Assembly (NCBI RefSeq): GCF_020179425.1
Contig: NZ_JAILYM010000002.1
Location: 124,001 to 188,000 of the forward strand
Length of the DNA stretch: 64,000 nt
Reading direction: 5' to 3'
Origin: Novosphingobium percolationis
Lineage (GTDB): Bacteria > Pseudomonadota > Alphaproteobacteria > Sphingomonadales > Sphingomonadaceae
The position numbers were made by a program, and so were the translations under genes. Positions 46,272 through 54,518 of the stretch are shown piece by piece (position 1 is the stretch's first letter; each line of letters starts with the position of its first letter). The notes below the pieces were generated by a model. It was not told the origin of the DNA, ran no database searches, and saw nothing but the letters and a program-made list of their open reading frames with translations.

Positions 46272-48026
46272 ATGGCCGTTCCCGCCCGCTTTGCCCCGCT
46301 GCTGACGGCGGCCCTGCTGGCGGGCTGCGCCGCGCCGATGGCAGGCCGCAGCGCCTTTGCGCCGGTCGAGGTGGGGGTGATCGCCTTCAACGATTTCCAC
46401 GGCAGCATCGAGCCGCCGCGCCAGTCGGTGATCGCGCCCGATGGCAGCGGCGGACAGGTGCAGGTGCCCGCGGGGGGCGCGGCGTGGTTCGCCTCGGCGC
46501 TCGATTCGATCCGCGCGAAGTATCCCAACCACCTGACCGTGTCGGCAGGCGACATGATCAGCGCTTCGCAGCTTGCGTCCTCGCTCTACCTCGACGAGCC
46601 AACGATCGGCGTGATGAACCGCATCGGCGTGGACTTCAACGCGGTGGGCAATCACGAGTTCGACCGTGGGCGCGACGAGTTGCTGCGGATGCAGAACGGC
46701 GGCTGCGCGAAATTCACCGCCAAGGAGCCGTGCCAGCTCGAAAAGTTTCCCGGCGCCAGCTTCCGCTATCTGGCCGCCAGCACGCTGACCGGGAACGGCG
46801 GTACGCTGTTCCCGGCGACCGGCCTCAAGACGTTCGGCACGGGCAAGCGTCGTGTCAGCGTGGGCGTGATCGGGCTGGCGCTGAAAGGCACGCCCGAACT
46901 GGTCAATCCGGCCGGGATCAAGGGGCTGACCTTCGCCGACGAAGCTGACACCATCAACGCCGCTGTGCCGGTTTTGAAGGCGCAAGGGGCCGATGCCGTG
47001 GTCGTGCTGATCCACCAGGGCGGCAAGACGCAAGGCGCGCCCGATCCCAACGGCTGCAACGAACTCGTGGGCGAGATTACTCCGATCCTGTCGCGGCTCG
47101 ATCCGCGCGTGGATCTCGTCGTCTCGGGCCACACCCACTGGGACTACGTCTGCGACTGGGGCAAGGTCGATCCGGGGCATCCCGTGCTGCTGACCAGTGC
47201 GGGGGTCTATGGCAAGGAGATCACCGACATCCGGCTGGAGATCGATCCTGCCACGCACAGGGTGGTGTCGAAGAGCGCGCGCAACGTGATCGTGCAGTCG
47301 GTGCCCTATACCTCGGCCAAGGGGCCGCTCGGCAACACCGATCGCTATCCGCAATTCGCGCCCCGGCCCGATATCGCGGCCTATGTCCAGCGCTATGTCG
47401 ATGCGTCCACGGCATTCACCGCGCGGCCCATGGGCAAGCTCTCTGGCCCTGCGACCAAGGGCGAGGGTGCACAGAGCGGCATGGGCGGCACGCTCGGCAA
47501 CGTGATCGCCGATGCGCAACGCGATGCGACCGCTGCTGCAGGCGCGCAGATCGCGTTCATGAACCCCTTTGGCATTCGCGCGCCGCTGGTGCCCGCTGCC
47601 GATGGCACGGTCACGTTCGGCGACATCTACCAGACCCAGCCCTTCGGCAACCAGGTGGTGACCGAGACGCTGACGGGCGCCGAGATCAAGGCCGCGCTGG
47701 AACAGGGTTTCGACGACAAGGGGCCCGAGCAGGCGCTCTCGCCGTCGGCGGGGTTCGCTTATCGCGTCGATCGCGCGCAGCCGGTTGGCGCGCGCATCGC
47801 GGGCCTGACGTTCAACGGCAAGCCGCTCGACATGGCCCAGCGCTACCGGGTGACGATCAACGGCTTCCTTGCATTGGGCGGCGACGGTTTCACCGTGTTT
47901 GCGGACAAGCCAGAGGCGGTGACCGGGCCGACCGATCTCGAAGCGCTGCAAACCTGGTTGCGCGCTGCGCCCATGCGGACCGTGCCCGCCGAAGCGCGCG
48001 TCACTTTTTCGGGGGCAGGGGGATGA
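46272..48026 (+). CDS. 5'-nucleotidase / 2',3'-cyclic phosphodiesterase family lipoprotein
   Basis: A 584-aa exported phosphoesterase of the UshA/CpdB-like family. The lipobox LLAGC (Cys near residue 17) follows a short signal. The calcineurin-like metallophosphatase domain has FNDFHGSIEPP, SAGDMIS, GNHEFDRGRDELL, and the histidine motif SGHTHWDY, all the metal ligands. The C-terminal 5'-nucleotidase domain (about residues 370-580) holds MNPFGIRAPLVP, QPFGNQVVTETLTGAEIKAA and INGFLALGGDGFTVF. It could release inorganic phosphate or nucleosides in the periplasm. AAGGA precedes the ATG; a TTG six bases upstream is in frame. Its 3' end overlaps the next convergent gene by 26 bases. Confidence 0.9.
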   Translation: MAVPARFAPLLTAALLAGCAAPMAGRSAFAPVEVGVIAFNDFHGSIEPPRQSVIAPDGSGGQVQVPAGGAAWFASALDSIRAKYPNHLTVSAGDMISASQLASSLYLDEPTIGVMNRIGVDFNAVGNHEFDRGRDELLRMQNGGCAKFTAKEPCQLEKFPGASFRYLAASTLTGNGGTLFPATGLKTFGTGKRRVSVGVIGLALKGTPELVNPAGIKGLTFADEADTINAAVPVLKAQGADAVVVLIHQGGKTQGAPDPNGCNELVGEITPILSRLDPRVDLVVSGHTHWDYVCDWGKVDPGHPVLLTSAGVYGKEITDIRLEIDPATHRVVSKSARNVIVQSVPYTSAKGPLGNTDRYPQFAPRPDIAAYVQRYVDASTAFTARPMGKLSGPATKGEGAQSGMGGTLGNVIADAQRDATAAAGAQIAFMNPFGIRAPLVPAADGTVTFGDIYQTQPFGNQVVTETLTGAEIKAALEQGFDDKGPEQALSPSAGFAYRVDRAQPVGARIAGLTFNGKPLDMAQRYRVTINGFLALGGDGFTVFADKPEAVTGPTDLEALQTWLRAAPMRTVPAEARVTFSGAGG

Positions 48027-48792
48027 AGCCCGATGTGCGGCGCACGTACTCGGCATAGTCGGGCCGCCGCTTGGCCATTCCGCGTTCGAGCATCGGCTTG
48101 CCCGACCATTGCGTCAGCGTGAAGGTCAGGAACAGCGGGCCGATGGCCGATGCCACGGCGGTCGCCGCGCCCGCGTCCGCCGCCATCAGCCAGATGCCCC
48201 ACCACACGCAGGTATCGCCGAAGTAGTTGGGGTGGCGGGTATAGCGCCACAGCCCGGTGTCGAGCACCTTGCCCGCGTTGGCGGGATCGGCGCGGAACCG
48301 GGCGAGCTGGGCATCGCCCACGCTTTCGAATGCGAAGCCCACCAGCCAGAGCAGCGTGCCTGCCGCCAGCAGCGGCCCCGCTGCATCGTTGCCGGGCGTC
48401 AGAATGCCGAGCTGCGCGGGCAGGCAGGTCACGTAAAGCAGCACCGCCTGCATCGCGAACACCGTGGTCAGCGCGGCGCGGGCGAACTTGCCCTCGGCTT
48501 TCGCCTTGGCGAGAATGCGGGCGTAGCGCAGGTCCTCGCCCTGCTCGCGCCAGCGGCGATAGAGGTGCGTGGCAAGGCGTGCGCCCCACAGCACGGTGGC
48601 GGCTGCAATCAGCCAGGCGCGCAACGGGGCATTCGTTCCGACCTGCGCCAGCGACAGCAGCGCAAGGCTGGCCATGCCGCCCGCCCACACCGCATCGATG
48701 AAGCTGACGTCGCCGATCCGCACCGCCACGCGCCACAACGCGAGCATGGCAATCGCCAGCACGGCGGCATTGACCAGAAGCGCATGAGTCAT
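48001..48792 (-). CDS. DUF1295 / steroid reductase-like membrane protein
   Basis: A 263-aa membrane protein of the DUF1295 family, related to steroid 5-alpha-reductases and isoprenylcysteine methyltransferases. About six hydrophobic helices are visible. The conserved C-terminal catalytic-like block is present: DTGLWRYTRHPNYFGDTCVW, then GMAKRRPDYAEYVRRTSGFI, ending IPLPPKK. The start overlaps the upstream acyltransferase gene (ATGA), so the two are coupled and may act together on lipids. Substrate unknown. Confidence 0.88.
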   Translation of the reverse strand: MTHALLVNAAVLAIAMLALWRVAVRIGDVSFIDAVWAGGMASLALLSLAQVGTNAPLRAWLIAAATVLWGARLATHLYRRWREQGEDLRYARILAKAKAEGKFARAALTTVFAMQAVLLYVTCLPAQLGILTPGNDAAGPLLAAGTLLWLVGFAFESVGDAQLARFRADPANAGKVLDTGLWRYTRHPNYFGDTCVWWGIWLMAADAGAATAVASAIGPLFLTFTLTQWSGKPMLERGMAKRRPDYAEYVRRTSGFIPLPPKK

Positions 48793-49400
48793 TGGGTCAG
48801 CTCCTCGAAATTGCGGATGCCGCGTTCGGGATATTTGGGCGTGACCGTGCGATAGATCGCGGCGATCTGGCGCATGTCGGCCTGGTAGTCGCCCGTGGGC
48901 ATGATCGCGGGGCCGAGCCCGCCCGTCCTGGTGGCATAGTCCATCAGCCCCACCACCATCGGCACGCCCGCGCCGAGCGCGATCTGGTAGAAGCCGGTAC
49001 GCCACTGGGCCACCGCGCTGCGGGTGCCTTCGGGCGCGATGGTCAGGACGAATCGGTCACGCCGCGCAAACTCGCCGATCATCGCCTGCACCACGTTGCG
49101 TTTGTGCGCACGGTCGATGGCGATGCCCCCCATGTCGCGCATGAAGCGCCCCAGCGGCCAGCGGAACAGGCTGTCCTTGGCCATGAAGCGCGCGTCGATC
49201 CCCAGCGCGTTGGCAAGGCCCAGGAAGTAGACGAAATCCCAGTTCGAGGTGTGCGGCGCGGCGATGATGACATAGCGGCCATCGGCGGGCGGCGTGCCCA
49301 CGGCGGTCCAGCCCTGCCGGCGATAGAACCACAACAACGCGCGGCGCATCAGCCGCGATGGCAGGCTTGGCCGCGTTTGCGGCGCATCGATTGCGTTCAT
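48789..49400 (-). CDS. Lysophospholipid acyltransferase family protein
   Basis: A 203-aa acyltransferase of the PlsC/LPLAT family. The HX4D motif is HTSNWD around residue 50, followed by FLGLANALGIDARFMAKDSL and GRFMRDMGGIAIDRAHKRNV, and the second motif APEGTRS near residue 125. The membrane-associated N-terminus (ALLWFYRRQGW) is typical. It probably acylates a lyso-lipid or glycerol-phosphate derivative. The TGA of this gene overlaps the ATG of the DUF1295 gene, so both form one minus-strand unit. Confidence 0.9.
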   Translation of the reverse strand: MNAIDAPQTRPSLPSRLMRRALLWFYRRQGWTAVGTPPADGRYVIIAAPHTSNWDFVYFLGLANALGIDARFMAKDSLFRWPLGRFMRDMGGIAIDRAHKRNVVQAMIGEFARRDRFVLTIAPEGTRSAVAQWRTGFYQIALGAGVPMVVGLMDYATRTGGLGPAIMPTGDYQADMRQIAAIYRTVTPKYPERGIRNFEELTQ

Positions 49401-49502
49401 TCGCCTCTCCCGGCCCTGAACCTATCGCACGGCCGGGCGCTTGTCGAAGGGAACCATCTGCCCTTCGGGGCCGTGGCCTAGAACATGTTCCAGCTTCCTT
49501 GA

Positions 49503-49526
49503 CGGTAATAAGCATGGCTATTATCG
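49503..49526. promoter_or_regulatory. Candidate MarR operator
   Basis: CGGTAATA-N8-TATTATCG is a near-perfect dyad (one mismatch in eight pairs), 11 bases upstream of the marR-type gene. A TTGACG element overlaps its left side. The arrangement fits autorepression and control of the emrA and emrB genes downstream. Confidence 0.6.
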
Positions 49527-49536
49527 GCATGGAAAG

Positions 49537-49989
49537 ATGCAGAACAACATCGCCTTCCTGTCGGCCGACGTCAGCCGCCTGCTGCGCAAGCGCTTCGACC
49601 TTGCCGCGCGCGGCTTTGGCGTGACCGGGCCGCAGTGGCGCGTGCTGGCCGCGCTCCAGCGCACGCCGGGGATGAACCAGTGCGCGCTCGCCGCCTGGCT
49701 GGAGGTCGAGGCGATCACCGCTGGCCGCATGATCGACCGGCTGGAAAAGGCAGGCCTTGTCGAGCGTCGGCCCGATCCGGCCGACCGGCGCGCCTGGCGG
49801 CTGTTCCTGACCGCTGCCGCCGATCCGCTGATCAGTTCGTTGCGCGATTGCGCCGACGTGGTCTTTGCCGAGGCTTTGCAAGGCTTTTCCGAAGACGAAC
49901 ACCAGTTCCTTCTCGCCCTGCTCGATCGGGTGCGCGGGAACCTCCTTGAAGAATCGCCGGGCGATGCCGCCCCGGCTGCCGCCGAGTGA
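49537..49989 (+). CDS. MarR-family transcriptional regulator
   Basis: A 150-aa winged-helix repressor. The MarR pattern is clear: GVTGPQWRVLAALQRTPGMN, then LAAWLEVEAITAGRMIDRLE and KAGLVERRPDPADRRAWRLF with the wing, residues about 25-100. It probably senses small aromatic or toxic compounds and represses its operon. The ATG at 49537 was chosen; a longer frame upstream would cover the operator. The stop overlaps the emrA start (GTGA), so all three genes share a transcript. Confidence 0.9.
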   Translation: MQNNIAFLSADVSRLLRKRFDLAARGFGVTGPQWRVLAALQRTPGMNQCALAAWLEVEAITAGRMIDRLEKAGLVERRPDPADRRAWRLFLTAAADPLISSLRDCADVVFAEALQGFSEDEHQFLLALLDRVRGNLLEESPGDAAPAAAE

Positions 49990-51065
49990 CGACCATGGCC
50001 GAAGCAGATCCGTTCCCCGTCCACCAGGATGCCCTTGCTGCGGCGAAGGAACATGCCGCCGCCACCCGCCGCAAGCGCGTGCGGCTGGTGCTGATGACCG
50101 TGGTGCCCGCGCTGATCGTGGGTGCGGGGCTGTGGTACTGGTTCGGCAACGCGGGTGAGGTCGAGACCGATAACGCTTACGTCAAGCAGGACATCGTCTC
50201 GGTCGCAGGCGAGGTCAACGGGCTGATCGTCAAGGTCAACGTGCGCGAGAACCAGCAGGTCAAGGCGGGCGACGTGCTGTTCACGATCGATCCGTCCTCG
50301 TTCGAGGTGGCGATCCGCCAGGCCGACGCGCAGATCGCGGGCGCGCAGGCCAGGATCACGGCGCTGCAGGCCGACGTCGGCGCCAGCGCCGCCGACCTTG
50401 CCGCCGCGCGCGACGAGGTTCGGCTTGCCGAATCCAACTATGGCCGGGGCAAGGCGCTGATGGACCGGGGCTTCAACACCCGCGCCAGCATGGACCAGGC
50501 CGAATATGCGATGGCCAGCGCGCGCGACAAGCTGCGCGCGCTCGAAGCCGAAGTGGCCAAGTCGCAAGCCCAGCTTGCCACCGGCGCGCAGGTGCCAGGC
50601 ATCAATCCCGCCGTCGCTGCCGCGCAGGCCGCTCGCGCCAAGGCCGCGCTTGATCTGTCGCGCACGGTCATCCGCGCGCCGGCCAACGGCCGCGTGACGC
50701 AGGTGAACCGCTTGCAGATCGGCCAGATGGTGTTTGCCGGCGTGCCGATGCTGTCGATCGTGCGCGATGATGGCGCGCGGGTGGAAGCAAACTTCAAGGA
50801 AACCGACCTGGCGCGCATGCGCGCCGGCCAGCCTGCCGAGATCCGGCTCGACGCCTATCCCGGGCTGAAGCTTAAGGGCCACGTCGATTCGATCGGTGCC
50901 GGCACCGGATCGGAATTCTCGGTGCTGCCCGCGCAGAACGCCACCGGCAACTGGGTCAAGGTGATCCAGCGCGTGCCGGTGCGCATCGCCATTGATGGCA
51001 AGACCGACCGGCCGCTGATTGCCGGGCTCAGCGCGGTCGTTGCGGTCCATGTCGGCAAGGACTGA
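49986..51065 (+). CDS. emrA: EmrA/HlyD-type membrane fusion protein
   Basis: A 359-aa inner-membrane-anchored adaptor. One N-terminal membrane helix at about residues 36-52 (VLMTVVPALIVGAGLWYWFG), then the HlyD beta-barrel and lipoyl half (VETDNAYVKQDIVSVAGEVN), a long helical hairpin, the second lipoyl half (VIRAPANGRVTQVNRLQIGQ) and the C-terminal barrel (ANFKETDLARMRAGQPAEI). The tags ETDNAY and NFKET are typical of EmrA. The GTG overlaps the MarR gene stop; an ATG nine bases downstream is also possible. With emrB it forms an export pump controlled by MarR. Confidence 0.92.
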   Translation: MTTMAEADPFPVHQDALAAAKEHAAATRRKRVRLVLMTVVPALIVGAGLWYWFGNAGEVETDNAYVKQDIVSVAGEVNGLIVKVNVRENQQVKAGDVLFTIDPSSFEVAIRQADAQIAGAQARITALQADVGASAADLAAARDEVRLAESNYGRGKALMDRGFNTRASMDQAEYAMASARDKLRALEAEVAKSQAQLATGAQVPGINPAVAAAQAARAKAALDLSRTVIRAPANGRVTQVNRLQIGQMVFAGVPMLSIVRDDGARVEANFKETDLARMRAGQPAEIRLDAYPGLKLKGHVDSIGAGTGSEFSVLPAQNATGNWVKVIQRVPVRIAIDGKTDRPLIAGLSAVVAVHVGKD

Positions 51066-52614
51066 CGCGGCGCGGCCGCAAGGTCGCATTCCGCCGCCGA
51101 TGCAGACATCGAACCGGCCGCTGCTGATCATCGCGGTGATGGCCGCGATGGTCATGCAGATCCTCGACACGACCATCGCCAACGTCGCGCTGCCGCACAT
51201 GCGCGCCTCGCTTTCGGCGACGCAGGAGACCATCACCTGGGTGCTGACCAGCTACGTCCTCGCTTCGGCGGTGGCACTGCCGCTGGGCGGGTGGCTGGTC
51301 TCCAACTTCGGACTGCGGCGCGTTTTCGTCATCTGCGTCATCGGCTTCACTGCCGCCTCTGTGCTGTGCGGTCTGTCGCAGAATCTGACGCAGATGGTGC
51401 TGTTCCGTGTCGCTCAGGGGCTGTTCGGTGCCTTTCTGGGGCCCTTCGCGCAGACCGTGATGCTCGACGTCTCGACGCCCGAGGAACGGCCCAAGATGAT
51501 GAGCCTTTTCAGCCAGGGCATCATGCTCGGCCCCATCGCCGGGCCGGTGCTGGGCGGCTGGATCACGGAAAATTCCGACTGGCGCTGGGTGTTCTTCATC
51601 AACGTGCCGGTGGGCATCTTCGCCGCGCTGGTGCTGATAGCGCTGCTGCCGCACGCGAAGTTGAAACCGCAGCGCATGGACATCCTCGGCTGGCTGTTCC
51701 TCGCGCTGGCGCTGTCGTGCTTCCAGCTGATGCTCGACCGGGGCGAGACCAAGGACTGGTTCGGATCCGGCGAGATCGTGATCTATGCCGTGATCGCCGC
51801 CATGGGCGCCTGGCTGACGGTGGTGCACCTTTCGACCACCGCGAAGCCGATCTACGCGCGTCGCATCTTCAGCGACCCGAACTTCGTCGTCAGCATGGGA
51901 TTGCAGTTCCTGATGGGCTCGATCCTGATTTCGGTTTCGGCGCTGATGCCGGGCTTGTTGCAGAATCTCTATGGCTACCCGGTGATCGATGCCGGGCTGC
52001 TGCTCGCCCCGCGCGGGATCGGGATGCTGGCCTCGATGATGGTGTTCGGGAAGATGATGGGGAAGATGGATCCGCGCCTGGCGCTCGGCATCGGTCTGGT
52101 CGTGACCGGCTGGTCGTTGTGGATGATGGCGGGCTGGTCGCCCGACATGCCGGTCTGGCCGATCGTGGTGTCGGGCGTGGTGCAGGGTATCGGCATGAGC
52201 TTCACCTACATGCCCGTGAACCTGATCGCCTTTTCCACGCTGCCTGGCGAATATCGCACCGACGCGGCCGGCCTGCTCAACTTGTGCCGCTCGATCGGAT
52301 CGTCGATCGGCATCGCGGTGGTGACGGTGCTGCTGAGCCAGGGCATCCAGCGCAACCATGCCGAACTGGCGGCGAGGATCACGCGGATGAGCGCGCCGTT
52401 CGATCTCGACCGCATCACCGCCTATGGCGGCGCGGCCGAAGGCGTGGCGCGCGTGATCGATGGCATGGTCAACAAGCAGGCGGCTATGATTGCCTACCTC
52501 AACGACTTCTACCTGATGGGGCTGGTGTGCTGGGCGACGATCCCGGTGCTGGCGCTGGTCAAGGTCAACCGCGCACCCGTCGGGCCGCTGCCGCAGATGG
52601 CGGCAGATCACTAA
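51049..52614 (+). CDS. emrB: DHA2-family MFS drug exporter EmrB-like
   Basis: A major facilitator transporter of about 521 aa with 14 predicted helices. The motifs include MQILDTTIANVALPHMRASL in helix 1 (motif D1), WVLTSYVLASAVALPLGGWL, GLRRVFVICVIGF (motif A), FGAFLGPFAQTVMLDVSTP with the preceding GLFG, and LGPIAGPVLGGWI (motif C), which is diagnostic of drug exporters. The ATG at 51049 overlaps the emrA end by 17 bases; the ATG at 51100 is the alternative and gives the shorter form usual in the family. The stop overlaps the convergent ferritin-like gene. Confidence 0.92.
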   Translation: MSARTDAARPQGRIPPPMQTSNRPLLIIAVMAAMVMQILDTTIANVALPHMRASLSATQETITWVLTSYVLASAVALPLGGWLVSNFGLRRVFVICVIGFTAASVLCGLSQNLTQMVLFRVAQGLFGAFLGPFAQTVMLDVSTPEERPKMMSLFSQGIMLGPIAGPVLGGWITENSDWRWVFFINVPVGIFAALVLIALLPHAKLKPQRMDILGWLFLALALSCFQLMLDRGETKDWFGSGEIVIYAVIAAMGAWLTVVHLSTTAKPIYARRIFSDPNFVVSMGLQFLMGSILISVSALMPGLLQNLYGYPVIDAGLLLAPRGIGMLASMMVFGKMMGKMDPRLALGIGLVVTGWSLWMMAGWSPDMPVWPIVVSGVVQGIGMSFTYMPVNLIAFSTLPGEYRTDAAGLLNLCRSIGSSIGIAVVTVLLSQGIQRNHAELAARITRMSAPFDLDRITAYGGAAEGVARVIDGMVNKQAAMIAYLNDFYLMGLVCWATIPVLALVKVNRAPVGPLPQMAADH

Positions 52615-53273
52615 AGCGCCAGCGGCGCCTCGTCGGGCCAGTGCGCCATGCGCGGGGTGGAGCGGCGCAGGAACAGCGACGGCAGCTTCACCAGCATCAG
52701 CGACTTGTGGATCCAGTAATCGGCCCAGCGCTCGCGCCAGCGCCCGCGCGCGCGGCCATGGGCCAGCAGCCAGCGCTGGTAGGGCTGCCAGTGGTCCGGC
52801 TCGTCGCGTTCGACGATGCGGAAGATCCGCGTCATCACCGGGTCGGAGAGCACGTGGCGATTGGCCAGCAGCACCGCCACCTGCCGCGTGCCGCGCTTTT
52901 CGGTCAGCATGATCACGCGACACAACTGCTCGAACTTTTCAGGATCGGCGACGATCTCGGCCGTGGCCAGTTCCTCGATCGGGCAGCCGAACACGGATTG
53001 AATGAAATGGTCGATGTGGCCGCAGGTGCGATCGACGGACAGCGGCATGCGCCCCTGCCGTTCGAACCAGCGGCGGAACATCACGTAATGCTTGCGCTCA
53101 TCGGCGCGGTGCTTCTCGACTTCGGCAATGAACGTCGCCTCGTCGGGGCAGCGCGCGCGCACTGCTTCCAGCACGCGGTCGAGCGAGGTGTAGCCGCGGT
53201 GTTCGTTGTAGATGTAGATCGAGGCGAGCACGTCGAGGAACCGCGCCCGAAACCTCGCGAGCGGGCTGGTCAT
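52611..53273 (-). CDS. Ferritin-like domain protein downstream of glutathione peroxidase
   Basis: A 220-aa cytoplasmic protein with four helices in ferritin-like arrangement. Candidate metal ligands are Glu and His in YNEHRGYTSL, EKHRADERKH, and ERDEPDHWQP, spaced as in diiron or rubrerythrin-like domains; a specific function is not known. Aromatic-rich C-terminal end DYWIHKSLMLVKLPSLFLRR. The ATG at 53273 was chosen over a TTG nine bases upstream. It lies 12 bases after the glutathione peroxidase stop, so both form one minus-strand unit, consistent with a role in oxidative stress or iron handling. Confidence 0.78.
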   Translation of the reverse strand: MTSPLARFRARFLDVLASIYIYNEHRGYTSLDRVLEAVRARCPDEATFIAEVEKHRADERKHYVMFRRWFERQGRMPLSVDRTCGHIDHFIQSVFGCPIEELATAEIVADPEKFEQLCRVIMLTEKRGTRQVAVLLANRHVLSDPVMTRIFRIVERDEPDHWQPYQRWLLAHGRARGRWRERWADYWIHKSLMLVKLPSLFLRRSTPRMAHWPDEAPLAL

Positions 53274-53284
53274 GATACTCAAAC

Positions 53285-53839
53285 TCAGGCGGGCTTTGCG
53301 AGTTCCGCCTCGATCGCGCCGACCAGCGTGGCGTCATCGGGCGCGACCGTGGGGCTGAAGCGCGCCGCCACGCTCCCGTCGCGGGCGACGAGGAACTTCT
53401 CGAAGTTCCACAGCACTTCGGGGTCGGGGTTGGGCGTCATGCCGAAGCCGCGCAGGCGCTCGCGGAAGGCTTCCGGGTCGCCCTGCTTTTCCGGCACGGC
53501 GGCGGTCAGCGCGGCATAGAGCGGCTGCTTGGTATTGCCCACCACGCTCGCCTTGGCAAAGAGCGGGAACGAGACGTTGAAGCCGGTTTCGCAGAAGGTG
53601 CGGATTTCCGCATCGCTGCCCGGTTCCTGCGCGCCGAAGTCGTTGGCGGGAAAGCCCAGCACTTCGAACCCTTGCGCACCGTACTGATCATGCAGCGATT
53701 GCAGCCCGGCATATTGCGGCGTCAGGCCGCACTGCGAGGCGGTGTTGACGACCAGCAGAACCTTGCCCCGGTGCGCCGCAAGGCTGTCGGCCGAACCATC
53801 GTTGCGGGTGAGCGGCACATCGGCCAGCGGCTGGGTCAT
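53285..53839 (-). CDS. Glutathione peroxidase
   Basis: A 184-aa thiol peroxidase of the GPx family, with Cys in place of selenocysteine: NTASQCGLTPQY, C37 as peroxidatic residue. The Gln and Trp of the catalytic tetrad are in GFPANDFGAQEPG and VLWNFEKFLV. It reduces hydrogen and lipid peroxides, probably with thioredoxin or glutathione. AGGAG precedes the ATG. The ferritin-like gene follows on the same strand. Confidence 0.94.
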   Translation of the reverse strand: MTQPLADVPLTRNDGSADSLAAHRGKVLLVVNTASQCGLTPQYAGLQSLHDQYGAQGFEVLGFPANDFGAQEPGSDAEIRTFCETGFNVSFPLFAKASVVGNTKQPLYAALTAAVPEKQGDPEAFRERLRGFGMTPNPDPEVLWNFEKFLVARDGSVAARFSPTVAPDDATLVGAIEAELAKPA

Positions 53840-53977
53840 TTCGGCTCCTTTTGAGCGGGCATCCTGCGGATTTGTCCCAGGACTATGCGCCTTCGCTCCT
53901 GACGCGGCAATGGCCCTTGCGCGCTTGCCCCCGTGGGCCGAGGGGCCTATCGCGCGCCCAACCAGAAGGGACTCGCG

Positions 53978-54391
53978 ATGGCCATGTTCAGCAACCCCAA
54001 ATTCCGCTGGATCGTCGAATGCGGATGGAAGGGGCTGTGCCCGCGCTGCGGCAAGGGCAAGATGTTCGATGGCTGGCTCAAGCTGGCCGACAAGTGCGAT
54101 TCCTGCGGGCTCGACTACAGCTTTGCCAATGCCGACGATGGCCCGGCCTTCTTCGCACTGTGCATCACCGCGTTCCCGCTGACCTTCGTGGCGGTGTGGG
54201 TGCAGGTCGCCTACGATCCGCCGTGGTGGGTGCACATGCTGACCTCGGTGCCGATTCTGGGCGTGGGCTGTCTTGCCACGCTGCGCCCGTTCAAGGGCTG
54301 GCTGGTTGCCTCGCAATACGTGAACAAGGCGATCGAGGCGGGGACCGAAGGCCTGTGGGCCAAGCTGAACGCGCGCGAGGGCGAGAAGTAG
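53978..54391 (+). CDS. DUF983 zinc-ribbon membrane protein
   Basis: A 137-aa protein with a small zinc-ribbon head (CPRCGKGKMF and CDSCGLDYSF, four Cys) followed by two hydrophobic helices (FFALCITAFPLTFVAVWVQV and HMLTSVPILGVGC). This is the classical layout of DUF983, a family of unknown function in alphaproteobacteria, often found near cytochrome oxidase or phospholipid genes. AGAAGGG precedes the ATG. Its end is followed by GC-rich palindromes before the convergent monooxygenase gene. Confidence 0.9.
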   Translation: MAMFSNPKFRWIVECGWKGLCPRCGKGKMFDGWLKLADKCDSCGLDYSFANADDGPAFFALCITAFPLTFVAVWVQVAYDPPWWVHMLTSVPILGVGCLATLRPFKGWLVASQYVNKAIEAGTEGLWAKLNAREGEK

Positions 54392-54411
54392 GCACGTCGG
54401 GGCGGCCACGC

Positions 54412-54483
54412 CCAACCCTTCTCGCTTGCGGGAGGGGAGAGGATTGCGCGGTGCTTCAATCCCCCTCCCGCGAGCGGGAGGGG
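54412..54483. repeat. Paired GC-rich palindromes, copy B
   Basis: The second copy of the intergenic element at 26386-26443. The left dyad (54412-54436) is imperfect, CCTTCTCGC with GCGGGAGGG; the right one is CCCCTCCCGC-GA-GCGGGAGGGG (54462-54483). It also sits between convergent genes, 21 bases after a + strand stop, so it may double as a bidirectional terminator. Confidence 0.72.
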
Positions 54484-54518
54484 TCAGAGGTGGACAGAGG
54501 CCTGGTGCAACGCCTGCC

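Noticed and set aside
45486..48056. Minus-strand frame that would extend the TetR gene upstream across the nucleotidase gene.
   Set aside because: Only the last 211 residues look like a protein family; a proper ATG with AGGAAG starts at 46121 and the rest is antisense to the nucleotidase gene.
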